Assembly (NCBI GenBank): GCA_030765065.1
Contig: CM060986.1
Span: 77,121,573-77,185,572 of the forward strand
Reading direction: 5' to 3'
Length of the DNA stretch: 64,000 nucleotides
Source: Deroplatys truncata
Taxonomy: Eukaryota; Arthropoda; Insecta; Mantodea; Mantidae
A program made the translations under genes and the position numbers. Position 1 is the first letter of the stretch. Each line of letters opens with the position of its first letter. Below the pieces are notes generated by a model. The model saw only the letters and a program-made list of their open reading frames with translations, was not told where the DNA came from and made no database searches. Below are positions 11,706 through 22,599 of this stretch, one piece after another.

Positions 11706-12704
11706 TTGGAGTATATATGACCTTGGGTTATTCGTGATTTTTCCTGGCGGGTGGCATGATGTGGTTTCCCGTCGACCAAGATTTTCTTTTCATCATTTAC
11801 CTTTAATTCCTTACCTTCCTCATGTTTAAGATGTGCTTCTAGGTTTCGTGGCGTATGGCGGTGCCGGACATAATGTGGTGTATTAATAAGTATTGTCATA
11901 CCAGACGCATTATTTTGTCGCATTGTCGACAGTATTATTGGATGGCTGATTAAATCTTTCGGCTGAACAAGCCTTCTCCTTTGGCGCCAACCACGTCAGA
12001 GAGAGTAGGCTTTGTTTTGAATCTTGGTCTGGTATGACACCGTCTGTCTGGCTAGCATGCCTAGCCACGGTTGAAGGGGGCGATAGCGTTACTTTGTGTG
12101 TGAGCCTCACTTTGTGAGCGAGTGTGTAAGGAGTAGGTCGCGTGTGGCCAGTTCCTCGACAGCGTGACATCTCTCTTCATTCCTATCTTCCCCTGTGTAC
12201 AATGTAGAGCCATATAGAGTTTTATCAATAAATCACAGGTAATTTGTGTGATGTGATATTTATGTATATTTTGTCAAGAAAACCTCACGCTTTCAGCTGA
12301 ATGTAGACACCATATTTCCGATCCTCTTGCAGTTTCTGAGCTTCCCTCCCCCATGTGCGTGTTGGGGTGACCAAAATTTAGTAATTTCCTGGGAACCTTT
12401 TGGCCCTCACCCCAAAATGTAACAATGTGGCGCAGATGCTTCCTCAAAGGATAGAGTACTCCCCTGGATACTATAGGGCTGCTTGGTCGACGAGTCGTTC
12501 ATTGCCCTCTCTAGGCAGCTTCAACAGTGAGACGGGTCTTCGCGCCTGGAACTATTGCGGACTTCCGCGGGTTTTTGTGGCCTGTCTGCCTGCAGCTTCC
12601 TGTGGTTCCTTCACTTTATCCCTTCCTCCTAAGGGTGATAGCCACAATTGATCTATATAAGTCACAGTGCGCGAGGTGCCCCCCTCTGTTCTATAACTAC
12701 CTAT
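11706..12704 (+). mobile_element. SINE copy inserted in R850, split by a solo LTR
   Basis: The SINE body is recognised by GACCTTGGGTTATTCG, GCTTCTAGGTTTCGTGGCGT, CATTGCCCTCTCTAGGC, GGAACTATTGCGGACTTCCG and ATAGCCACAATTGATCTATA, all in the same order as in the copies at 18.1 and 20.1 kb. The tRNA-like head is missing, so the copy is 5'-truncated. The body is interrupted by the LTR at 11,879-12,424. Confidence 0.75.
11879..12424 (-). repeat. Solo LTR, 546 bp
   Basis: The insert begins TGTATT and ends TAACA (TG...CA) and is flanked by ATGTGG on both sides (11,873-11,878 and 12,425-12,430). On the minus strand it begins TGTTACATTTTGGGGTGA, which matches the LTR-like sequence at 34,357. There is no internal retrotransposon sequence, consistent with LTR-LTR recombination. 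Orientation is inferred from the match to 34,357. Confidence 0.65.
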
Positions 12705-13114
12705 ACACAAAAAATAGACATGTTTAAAACACACTTTATTTCAAATAACTGTTTTTTTAGTTCCATTTTTACCCCGCCTTTAACTATATTGGTCTTATCG
12801 GCGGCAACAACTGTTTTAATGCATCATTCATTTTCGAGATATCCATTAATGTTGGTTTCAGTTAATCAGTACTTTATAATATTTTTATAACCATGTCGCT
12901 CTTCACTTGTTTCTCGCGATGTCACGAAAATTGATTCGGTTTCCTTTATCGCTCTTATATTTATATCGAAATGTGTAATGAAATTATTTCTGCAAAAACT
13001 TATCTCGATCAGCATGAAGCAGATATAAAAGTGATTTGCGTAAGAATATTTATAGAAAATAAATAAACATAAATGATAGTGGATAGAAAAGGTCATATGA
13101 ATGTAACACATCAG
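12705..13114 (-). repeat. R850 family, second part of a split copy
   Basis: Resumes with CACAAAAAATAGAC, TTTAAAACACAC and TTTATTTCAAATAACTG, and ends with the family's terminal AATGTAACACATCAG. It continues the copy broken at 11,705. Confidence 0.8.
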
Positions 13115-14037
13115 TTTTGTGTTCTGATCTTAGCTTATCTTAAATTTGAGGTTAAGTATTTTTTCATTCCCACTGTTGGTAGTATTTGATATAGCATTTC
13201 GATTGTTTATCCATTTAGTATGTCACGATATGATAGTTCACATAATGATTATTTGGTTTCAAACAACGCAAGTAACAAAGGAATTAATATTTGTGTAATC
13301 GTTGCTTTTTATTCATGGAATATTCTAGTAAAACCCTTTTAAGTTTACGAGTTTTATAAGATACATTGGTACTCTATGGTGGAATTGTCAGTGATAAAAT
13401 GTGGCATAGGGTGATATGAGAAAGTTCTTGGCATCTACTCGGTTATACTCCTCTTTTGTTTGTATAAAACTAAAACACAAACAATATATCGCATCTTCAT
13501 TTATATCTCTGCATAAACTCATAAGGGATAGCAACTAAATTTGACTGTTAATGTATTTAAGTAGGCGTTATGACTCAAGAAACAAGGCGTTGAAGCGGCT
13601 TACTAGATCCACTACTGGCGAGAGAGTTAAGGGTATTTTAAAATCTCTCTACGTGTCTCTGAGTTTGGAAAGTCTGTAAAATCCTGTGTGGGACGAATGG
13701 CAAATCGTCACCGTCGTCATTTAGGGATTAGGCAGTTTTTGCCTACTCCGACGTCAAGGATCACTCAATCTTTTCCTTGCTCTTTCCAGGTCGCGTCTTA
13801 GGTTTGTAGCCGTGAGCGATCCTGGGCAATCTATCTTCCTACATACATTCCAAATGAGTTCTCCATTTGCTTCTATACCCTTATCTCTTATCTGCGCTAT
13901 GTTAAGCTCTTTCCTCATTTCTTCAATACTAACTTTGCTCAGTTTTGTGCATGTTTCATCAAACTCGTCTCTGCTTCATGTTCTTGAGAAGATTGGTAAA
14001 TAAAATACGTGACTGTAATATTTTGAGTTTCCTATTT
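13115..14037. other. No recognisable gene
   Basis: No supported feature. The open frame at 13,812-14,003 shows no motif. Confidence 0.4.
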
Positions 14038-14884
14038 ACACTTTCTCTTCCACGTACATGGTAGGTAGAGAAGGTATTATATTCCATTCAAAAATTCGAT
14101 AACGATATTTCACCGGAAAATCATGTTTTGAACCCCTGCATAAAAAAAGCATTTTTAGAAAAAAGAGGAGCATGTGTCTTGTGAACAATATAACTGAAAA
14201 ACGAAAAGTCGGATAAACACCAAACTTGATATTTACGTTCAGCATCTTCTAAAGATGCGAAACAAAGATTTTCATCGAAAACTTCCAACGCCAAACTACT
14301 GTTTACATGGAACATTTTTCTAAATTTTTGAATTTCTAAAAGATTGCTCTGACAATTTTGATTAAAATACCATACATTAATGATATTTACATGACAAATA
14401 AACTATACATCTTGAATTTTCTGGGAATAGCCTTTAAGTTCCTCTCTATTTGAAAGGAGTTTTGTATAATCTTGTAAAACTGGTAAACGTTAAGCCATAG
14501 ACAAAAACGTACTATACAAAAAGTTAGTTCTCTTTAAAACACACGATTTATTTAAAAGAATTTTTTGTGACATCGACATTTCCGAGATATCGTGATTAAT
14601 GGTTGGAATTTTTCATCACTTGATCATTCTTTCAACATTCAGTTGTTTCTCAGCAATTGCATGGAAACAGTACGGAATTTTAAGTGCAGCACAAAGCGTC
14701 AGTTCTTCAACATTTGACTGTCCTGTTCACTTTTCATCTATAACGAAATTTGTAATGTAACTATTCTGCAAATGTTTATTTGTATTAAAATTAAGTAAAT
14801 ATAAAAACAAGCTTTAATAAGACTAGTTTGTATATCCACTAATAAGCGATAGAGGGTGGAGAATATCATGTGAATGTAACACAC
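14038..14884 (-). repeat. R850 family, full-length copy
   Basis: Runs from CTTTCTCTTCCACGTACATG to AATGTAACACACAAG with the usual internal blocks (AACGAAAAGTCGGATAAACA, GATTTTGATTAAAATACC, GGTAAACGTTAA). The GT microsatellite is nearly absent (GTGTCTTGTGAAC). It belongs to the subfamily containing TCTTTAAAACACACGATTTA. Confidence 0.85.
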
Positions 14885-15414
14885 AAGAACTTTTTTGTTA
14901 ATGACATCTGCTACTAGTGAGCAGGATAGACAATTTTACATGCCTAAGTAGCCAGTTTAGCCCTAAATGAAATGTTCCATTAGATAGTGATTTTATTCTG
15001 CAGATAAATATCAACTCTTTGTACATAGATTTAGATACATTCATAGTTAGAGCACGTCACTTCATCGTAAAAGTCTCACGAGATAAAGTAAAGTTCGTGT
15101 TAATTTTTATCGTCCTCCAGACTGACTCATAAAGTATCTGCTAAGGTAGCTCTCGTAGAATGGTGAGGGCCCTCTGCAGCAAGGAAAATTAAAACTACGA
15201 CCAAGGCTTTCCACAGTGCAAGGATGAATATCTTTGTAGTGTGAAATTATTTAGGGAGTACTCAAGATACCACGTTTCTCTTAAATGATGCGACTGGAAG
15301 TCCGCTGCTACCACAGGCACTTATACGAATCCGTTTGTGCAATAGCGGCGAACCGGCCCGTCGTCTCTCCTCTAGATAATGCTAGCGATATAAAAACATA
15401 TAAATATTTTACAC
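14885..15414. other. No recognisable gene
   Basis: Nothing supported. Confidence 0.4.
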
Positions 15415-15424
15415 TTACCTTTCG

Positions 15425-15640
15425 CTATAGAAGGTGTTCGAAATGACCCTTCTCTGCGTTTACACAAACCTGGTGCCTGTTGGCACAATAAACAACATTA
15501 GGCGAAATTCCCCAAGCGAAATGTTGGAAACTGCATGTCGGACAGTTTTATAATTCTTCTAGAGTGTAGGGATTTATTGCACAAAGTTTTTCTGTAAACA
15601 TTCGCTACAGTTAATAATCACATGGATTTAGATCTGAAAG
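15425..15640 (-). pseudogene. IS630-like transposase, C-terminal fragment
   Basis: The minus strand reads ...IPTLEEL...HQVCVNAEKGHFEHLL and stop (near 15,430). The terminal GHFEHLL matches the ends of IS630-like transposases of the DUF4817-associated group in insects. Stops occur inside the fragment, and the DDE core and N-terminal HTH are absent. It shares the ATTTATTGCACAAAGTTTTT block with the palindromic element at 50.0 kb. Confidence 0.6.
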
Positions 15641-16345
15641 CGACCAGGCCAGTCATAAGAAACCGTTGTAACGAGAGATAGCGATTTTATTGGACTTGTT
15701 TCCATGACAACCCTATCTTGTCTAATTTTTCTTCGGTTGAAACTGTTGCCTGCTCATATTTATTTTTGTCTAACTCTCACCCGGTCCGTTTAAATGTTCT
15801 AATAACCTATAAATTGTGTGTTTAGAACGGTAACATCAAGGGATTCCTATTATAAATTCAAAATGGCAGTTCATGTATGACTCCGTTCGAGCAAAACTTA
15901 ACACAATAAACACAAGCTGTTCTGCAGTATACATCATAGTAGCTGCAAACATCAGACACATTCAGTTCACATAATTTTATTTCCACCATATACTATGGCA
16001 ACGTTAGTCTGAACTGAAAAAGTGTTACCCTCCGAAGGTGGGTGAGCTAGACTGATGCAGAATGACGTAAGTGAACTTATGTGTGCTACGAGTCAGACCC
16101 GTGGTAGCCAGTGTCAACGTTCAAGATAAACGGTAGTACCATCCAAGTATATTAAGAGCCATTAATTAAGATCTGCAATTAAAGAGTATTTCGATATACC
16201 TACTATATTATTGAATTGAAAGTATGCTATTCTATCGTTGGGGAAAACACACTATGCTATAAAGCTGAAAACCATTTATTTACTTAAAACGAGAATAAAA
16301 AATGGAGCTGCTTGCTTTACATACTTGCATGCATGCATACATACA
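15641..16345. other. No recognisable gene
   Basis: Nothing supported beyond short AT-rich stretches. Confidence 0.4.
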
Positions 16346-16347
16346 TA

Positions 16348-16997
16348 TGAGGCGTGTGTTTAAAATAAGTACCTACCGTTTTAATATTTGCCGCTGTAGC
16401 GCTGCAGTCGCGATTTTGAGCATACATGGTCACATCCTCCATTCAATAGGAAGCCAGGCGAAACTTGAGCGATTGTCACTATTCTGTTTTCCTGTGGTTA
16501 GAGCGTTTCGAACGACCCGCCGCCAACTGTGAAGTCACATCAGTTGATTCGTTTTTTGAATGTGATAAATGTTACGGCAGCTAACATTCATATCCAATTG
16601 TGAGAGGTTTATGGGGAAACAATGCCCGACCACACACAGCCAAACAAACTCAAGATCTGATCACATCATTTGGTTGGGAACAATTCCACCGCCCTCTTTG
16701 CAATCCGGATTTGGCAAAACGATTTTCATATGTTTCTTCATCTGAAGAAATTCTTTTGTGAAAACATTTCAACGACGATGATGATGTGAAACAAAAAGTG
16801 CTTATTTCAAGCGGCACCATTATTTGATGAATACATACAAAAACTGGTTTTCCGTTACCATAAGTGCCTGAATACGCGGTGACTATGTGGAGTAGTAGTG
16901 TAATGTGTAAGGTAATTAATGACAATAACATATTTTGAAAATAATACTCTGGTATTTTTTAAAAAATGATCGGTGCGTGCTTTGAAAATACGCCTCG
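16348..16997 (+). mobile_element. Mariner-like deletion derivative, 650 bp
   Basis: Imperfect terminal inverted repeats begin TGAGGCGTGTGTTTAAAATA on the left and (reverse complement) CGAGGCGTATTTTCAAAGCA on the right, with TA dinucleotides outside both ends (16,346-16,347 and 16,998-16,999). The interior retains an upstream segment followed only by the C-terminal half of a mariner transposase. It lacks the HTH and first catalytic region and so is non-autonomous. Confidence 0.75.
16615..16910 (+). pseudogene. Mariner transposase, C-terminal remnant
   Basis: The plus strand reads as NKTQDLITSFGWEQFHRP, then CNPDLA, then in shifted frames DEYIQKLV and GDYVE, which is the order seen at the C-terminus of mariner transposases. 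Frameshifts and stops break it, and the conserved YSPDLAP motif is altered to CNPDLA. Confidence 0.7.
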
Positions 16998-16999
16998 TA

Positions 17000-18089
17000 T
17001 ATACATAAAACAAAAATTCATTTTATAAAACTTTTATATAGATTTTAATTTTATATAGATTCATATAAAAAGAAAAGATACGCCCATATATCTGATTAAT
17101 TACTCTTCATATAGTTTATTTTCCGTGTTTTATAGATGTGATGCTGAATAATGACCATCGATTATATTGGCCATCAAAAGTAACATCTGTTGTTGATGTA
17201 GACCTAGTATGTTTAAAGTTAAATACATCCTTGTAGATGGTTTTACGATATCAAATAGGAGACTTCAAACATGAAATTAAGCTGACCGAATTGGATTAAA
17301 AACAATTAAATTGTCATTTCTATACAATATTTAATGCATGTGGCCTGCCTGTTACTGAACCGGAAACGAATGAGAATGTATATCTAGGTCAGATGCTTGC
17401 TGCACTTTCTAATTATCAACTTTACTCCGAAATTATAGATTACATCAGTTAAAACTTTATCCTTCTAAAACAGTGATTGTGGACAAACCCATGGTGGCTG
17501 TCATTCCCCACTAAAGTAACCGCCGAGTTGCACTAAATGTCGGTAAAGGAGAATTTCAGCAAAACTTTACCCTGCCATAAAAGGCGAATATTAGATAAAT
17601 TTAGACGCCAACGAACTCTCGGCTCATTTTGCTATCATTATCATCTACTCCATGTGCCTTTTTTCTCTTTTAATGAGTAGGAAAGCATTAAACCAATCAT
17701 CAACATGAAGTTTATAACTTCGTTGTTCCACTCACTCAGAAGAGCGCGGAAGCGCTGCCTCGGAAAGGATCCTGGGAGTCCTTTATTAAATTTTTGGTTG
17801 TAGCGGCCTGCCCTTTGTTACTCTGAAGAGTTATGGTTTCCATAGAGCAAACGGTTCCAGCCCATTGCTTGAATACATTAAAGCTGACGTTCATTTCTAC
17901 CAGTTCAACTTTTTTCTGTCGCATTTATTAATAGTAACTCGTATAACCCGCAGCTCCGATCGCGTTATTGTGTTAACTGTGGGTATTCGTCTCTTTCTGT
18001 CTACTTCAGTCTCTCTCTTCCTCTCTCGCAATTTCTCACACAAACCCCCTCTCTCTTCGTCGCACTTTCATGTTTTTGTACCTGTATGC
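17000..18089. other. No recognisable gene
   Basis: AT-rich sequence, with nothing supported. A pyrimidine-rich stretch lies at 17,995-18,060. Confidence 0.4.
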
Positions 18090-18600
18090 AAGTATGGCTA
18101 GCATTCCGGAGGTCCAGAATTCGATTCCCGTCGCTCGTCCACTTTGACCTTGGGTTTTTCGAGGTCTTCCCTGGTCGGTAGGCGAATGCAGGATTAGTTT
18201 CTCATCTACCTGGGTTTTCTTTTCCTCATTTCAGTTTTAATCAGTTTCTTTCTCATGCTTCAAATGCGTTTCTAGGTTTCGCGGTGTGAGGCGGTGCCGG
18301 GCAAATGGCGTGGATGCTTGCTCCAAGGAAAAGTATTCACCATAGACACTTGAGCACTGTCTGGTTGCATGAGTAGTGTATCGTTCTCTCGGCGCAGCAC
18401 CAGTCTTCGAGCCTGCAACTGTTACGGACTACCGCGGATCCCTGTAACCTGTCTGCATGTGACCTACAGCCTCCTGTGGCTTCTCTACTTCATTTCTTCT
18501 TCCTGGGGGTGGTAACCACAATGGATCTATGTAGATTTCAGTGTCCCCTCCGTTGTATACTCTATATACATTACGCACATCTTAACAGACAGTGATAGCT
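18090..18600 (+). mobile_element. tRNA-headed SINE, plus strand
   Basis: The head near 18,092 keeps a B-box-like GAATTCGATTCCCG. The body follows with CTTTGACCTTGGGTTTTTCG, TTTCTAGGTTTCGCGGTG, CGGACTACCGCGGATCCCTG and GTAACCACAATGGATCTATG, and ends near TATATACATTACGCAC. The A box is decayed. Confidence 0.75.
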
Positions 18601-19186
18601 ATTTGGACAACCAGTTACAAAATTAGAGATTTAGTAACCAGGTTAAGAGCCACGACTTACTAAAATTAATTTGTAATGTGTTATCTGCAATATTATCTAC
18701 ATTTCGTCTGCTTAACTAAATTAACTAGTAGTGGGCAATAGTTTGAAGCTTCGTATTTAGCTTTCCTAACAAAATATTATATTTCATTTCTCTTAACAAT
18801 TTTAAGCTACACCATGCATCATCGAAGAGGAGAGAAATACCTGTCAATTGGGGCGTGACATTAATGTTTTAATTGCTTAACTTTGCTTTAACTTCTTGGT
18901 TTATTACAGTGAGTCAGTTTACATTAAACAGATGACCTTAATTGCACTGTTGCCTACCTGTATTTTGGAGATTGAGTTTTAGCAGAATGTGGAGTTTGGG
19001 ATTGTGGAATTGCTAGTGGTTCTTTGAGTGTTCTTTTTGATGCTCTTGATGCTTTTGATGACGGACGACCTTAGTTGCATAGCTGCGTCCCTGTATCCTC
19101 TTTTATTTCTGATTATTTGATTCTGTAAGTGGAACTGGGAGGGGATCGTAGTATCCAATCCGGTGTTTACCTAGAAATAGGTCAAA

Positions 19187-19190
<4 letters not shown>
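18601..19190. other. No recognisable gene
   Basis: Nothing supported. Confidence 0.4.

Positions 19191-19219
<29 letters not shown>
19188..19219. repeat. (AC)n microsatellite
   Basis: About 15 uninterrupted CA units. Confidence 0.95.
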
Positions 19220-19224
<5 letters not shown>

Positions 19225-19227
19225 CAG

Positions 19228-19290
19228 ACAGATTGGCCATTATAAGGATTTGAACCCAGGACCATCTGAATCATCTTGCTCGGTGTATGA
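19228..19290 (-). other. tRNA-like (SINE head?) remnant
   Basis: On the minus strand this contains the B-box-like GGGTTCAAATCC beside the CA microsatellite. It is too degraded to fold as a tRNA and is most likely the head of a SINE. Confidence 0.3.
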
Positions 19291-19649
19291 CTTTTATTTT
19301 AGCAACGTTTTGTTTACATACATTTGCTTTTGTTACTAAAACAATGAAATAATTGTTCAATTTTAAAACCAAGTAATAAAGCTATTTGTATGTAACATAA
19401 TCAAATATAATAGGCAGTGTATATAATATTACATAAGAATATGCTTGTTGCTTTTGTCTGCATTCTTTCCGATGGTAAAAAAAAAACTAAGTAAGAAATA
19501 CAGAATTATACTGTAATAAAGATGTACTGCTGGAGTACGTGAATAACAAGTAAGAGTAATGAAGATGATGATGATGATGATAATAACAATAATATAAAAA
19601 CTTCTCATAAATCAATTATTTATCCTATAAAAATTCAGTTAGCATCAAA

Positions 19650-19960
19650 TACTAGCTGATTTACCCGGCTTTGCATGGAAGGCTTTTCAAACCTCGAACG
19701 AGGATTTAATTAATTTAATTAAACCCCTCTTCTGATTAAACTATCGGTCAAAATCTAGAGGATTTTGCGGTGAATCCTCCCCTTTTTCCCTTATAATTAC
19801 ATAAAGCCTCCGTGATGTTCGTGATACAGACAAAAACGAATCTGAAATATCGGGAGAAGTTGTGCTTGTGATTTTCTTAATTTTCCCCCGGAAATCTTTC
19901 AAGTTCTGGAAATGTTGTACAGCCCCTCAATGTCGTTCAGCAGTGAAAGAATGGAGGGAA
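19650..19960. repeat. Unclassified interspersed repeat, shared with 2.1 kb
   Basis: Starts with ACTAGCTGATTTACCCGGC and continues with blocks that recur in order at 2080-2340. No coding content is seen. It may be the 3' end of a retrotransposon family, but this is inference. Confidence 0.45.
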
Positions 19961-20114
19961 AGTATTGAAATAACATAACACAAATAATTCACTATAATAG
20001 TATTGTTTATGATGAAAATAATATCCGAACATCTAGTGTGGCTGCCGGATGTCTCGATATTAACTTCGACTTATTTGTTGTTCTTACGCTGGAAGTGTTT
20101 GAGTATAGACACAT

Positions 20115-20638
20115 CCTTTCAACTGAGCGAGATGGCTCCGAGGTAACGTATGAGGTTCGAATTAGGGAGGTTCCCCACTTTGACCTTGGGATTTTGCGGT
20201 TTCACCTGATCTAAAAGCGAATGTTGGGGAGTGTTTCTCATCTACCAGGATTTCTTTTCCAGATTTCCCTTTCATTCCGTTTCCTTCTCGTCTTTCAGGT
20301 GTGCTTCTAGGCTTCTTGGCGTATGTCGATGCCGGACGGGAGCGCGGTTGTTCTCTCAATGGAAACAGTACTCCCAGTGGAACTAGGGGAGTGATTGATC
20401 GACAGGTTGGTCATTGCCCTCTCTGGCTCCAGCAGTAGGACGGATCTTCGATCCTGGAACTGTTAAGTGCTTCCACGTATCTCTCTGACCTGTCCGCTTG
20501 CGGCCTGTAGTCTCCTGTGGCTACTTCACTTCATCCCTTCCTCCTGGGTGGCATTAGTCGTAATAGATGTAGGTCGCAGTGCGCGAATGTCCCCCTCGGT
20601 TGCATAACCTATACATAAACTGTGTGTGTGTGTGTATA
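20115..20638 (+). mobile_element. tRNA-headed SINE, plus strand
   Basis: The head GAGCGAGATGGCTCCGAGG has an A-box-like start and is followed by a B-box-like GAGGTTCGAATTAGG. The roughly 500-bp body matches the other copies (TTTGACCTTGGGATTTTGCG, GTGCTTCTAGGCTTCTTGGC, TCATTGCCCTCTCTGG, CTCCTGTGGCTACTTCACTT). It ends at a TG microsatellite directly next to the Tc1 element. Confidence 0.8.
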
Positions 20639-20901
20639 TACACTGGTGTGCGAAACCTAACGACAAAAGTAATATTCGCATGTTGCGATATTGCCAAGTA
20701 ACATAGCTCGATGAAACTTGAATCATACATAGAGGGAACTGCTACGGTATGCTACAGTAGAAAACTAAACGAAATATGCAATGAGACGAACAGAAATGCC
20801 ACTTTTATTCATAGACCATAAGCTACACTAAGTCAATGCGACATATGATGGCTCTCTAGATTTACAGAAACAGATACACGGTGCTTAAAAGGGTGGTATG
20901 A

Positions 20902-22072
20902 TCACCGCGGACAGCAATGCATGCTCTGCATCGTGCTCCCATGCTGGCCACAAGGTTGGTAAGCAGTTCTTGTGGTAGGGCGTTCCATTCCTCCACCAGC
21001 GTTGGTTTGAAGGACTTCATCATTCTCGAACTTCCGCCCTCCCAGCCACTTTTTCAGTCCAAGGAAGAGGTGAAAATCGCTCGGTGTCAAATCAGGGCTG
21101 TACGACGAGTGGTCGAAAACGTCCCATCGAAATTGTTTTGTGACACGAGCACTGTGTGAGCACTGTTGACAACTGTTGGATGGTCGTTGGTGCATGTGGA
21201 GTGCTGCAGTGCGTCTCCCCAAATCATCCCACACGTGTTCGATGGGATTTAAATCTGCCAACGGGCAGGCCAGTCCATTCGCCGAATTTGCTCTCGTTTC
21301 AAGAGATCTTCCACCTGCGCTGTTCGATACGGTCGTGCATTGTCATCCACAAAAATGAAGTCCGGGCCGACTGCACCCCTGAAAAGACGCACATGGGTAA
21401 GGAGTACAGAATCACATTAACGTTGACCAGTGAGCATGCCGTGTTCAAAGTTTTGGAGATCGGTGCGCCCATGCAACATTATGTCTCCCCAAACCATAAC
21501 ACCCGGACCACCAAAATGACCATGTTCAAGGATGTTCCTGGGTTCATTACGTGTTCCGACCTCTTGTCAGATAAGGGTACGCCGAGAATCACTACTTAGA
21601 TGAATCTGTTCTCATCCGAGAAGAATACGCGAACCCATTCCTAGTTGGTCCACTTTTGATGCTCTTCGGACCATCGCAAACGGTGCCGCCGATGTACGGA
21701 TGCCAATGGAACACAACGTACTGGTCGTCGGGCATAGAGACCACCTCTGTGTAGTCGCCGTGCCACTGTGTATCGTGAGATTGCGTGCCTAGTTTTCCTG
21801 TTAAATGTGGTTGCAATTGCACCCCTGTTTGGCGTGGATCCCTTTTTGCCTGTTGCACAAGGTAGCGGTCATCTGCTGCTGTAGTTGAGCGTGGTCGACC
21901 ACCATCTCTCCTTGGGACAGCAGTGCCTGTGGTTTGGAAGGTTCCTCATGCCCTGAAAATATGCTGTGAGCAGTTCCAAACACCTGAGCAACACTCGTTT
22001 CACTTCGCCCTTCTTTCAGTTTCCCGACGATTTTTCCCCGTGTAAAGTCATCCAAATGGTGTCTACGGGCCA
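20902..22072 (-). pseudogene. Tc1 transposase, frameshifted, with insertion
   Basis: The minus-strand start region MARRHHLDDFTRGKIVGKL...ETSVAQVFG is the N-terminal HTH of a Tc1 transposase. Further on, CNRQKGIHAKQG and QAKRDPRQTGVQLQPHLTG are the same region in two frames, showing a frameshift near 21,830. The catalytic third acidic residue is preserved in ADLNPIEHVWDDLG at about 21,225-21,261, but the C-terminal tail is interrupted by the mariner-derived segment. Several frame breaks make the gene non-functional. Confidence 0.8.
21003..21162 (-). pseudogene. Mariner transposase fragment inside Tc1
   Basis: The minus strand reads HSARVTKQFRWDVFDHSSY, then SPDLTPSDFHLF, then LKKWLGGRKFENDEV. 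This is the third-aspartate region of a mariner transposase, quite unlike the surrounding Tc1 protein. The flanking Tc1 sequence resumes with AGGGMERP. Both junctions stay open in the same frame (20,902-21,261). No TA duplication or inverted repeat is visible at the junctions, so this is not a normal mariner insertion. Confidence 0.75.
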
Positions 22073-22354
22073 TGTTGCAATGAACAATACCACTATAGTG
22101 CACCGTAACAGCTCGCCAATTGCCACACACCGCCTTGTCCTGTTTCGTCAACTGCCCGGTGTTGCGGGACCAGACCCATTTGGCACTATAGGCTCGCTGC
22201 ACTCACGCCATGTGACGTCCAGTTTTCTGTGTATATGTGAGATACCTCTGGCAACATGCTCCCGCAACTTCATCTACTTCCACCAAGTAGTTCATTTGTT
22301 ATGTTGCTTTACCCATCTAGTCCTTAGGTTTTGCACAATATATTTTTTTTGTGG

Positions 22355-22520
22355 GTATTAATAATTTGGTGTTTCATTGTCACTACCAGATACATTATTC
22401 TTCTATATTGTCATTACCAGACACATTGTTGTTTACGTCATTCCTGGCTGGGAGTTTTTTTGCTAGACAATAATATATCTGGAATTAAAATGACAATGAA
22501 ACCCCCGAAATTATTAATAC
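22355..22520. mobile_element. 166-bp MITE / fold-back element
   Basis: The left arm GTATTAATAATTTGGTGTTT and the reverse complement of the right arm, GTATTAATAATTTCGGGGGT, continue with TTTCATTGTCA..ACCAGATA. The inverted repeats are about 45-50 bp around a short centre. No coding sequence. It lies just outside the Tc1 right end. The target-site duplication is unclear. Confidence 0.7.
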
Positions 22521-22521
22521 G

Positions 22522-22523
<2 letters not shown>

Positions 22524-22557
<34 letters not shown>

Positions 22558-22560
22558 AAT
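22524..22560. repeat. (AT)n microsatellite
   Basis: A run of TA units between the MITE and the RTE fragment. Confidence 0.95.
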
Positions 22561-22599
22561 ATAAATTAAGAATCCCAATTAGCCAGTGTGGGAAAGATT

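Larger units (their letters stand above)
20641..22340 (-). mobile_element. Tc1-like element with captured mariner fragment
   Basis: The left end CACTGGTGTGCGAAACCTAA follows a TA. The right end near 22,324-22,337 carries the degenerate inverse TTAGGTTTTGCACA, followed by TA. The minus-strand interior is a Tc1 transposase in several frames. It begins MARRHHLDDFTRGK at 22,072 and ends with the PIEHVWDDLGRR region at 21,250 and the C-terminal tail near 20,905. A piece of about 155 bp of mariner transposase interrupts the tail (21,003-21,160). Size is near that of a complete Tc1 element. Confidence 0.8.

Noticed and set aside
12400-12734. Overlapping frames of 60-83 codons
   Set aside because: They lie in the SINE body and their frame is not kept in the other SINE copies.
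21156-21599. 147-codon plus-strand frame
   Set aside because: Antisense to the Tc1 transposase pseudogene, with no motif of its own.
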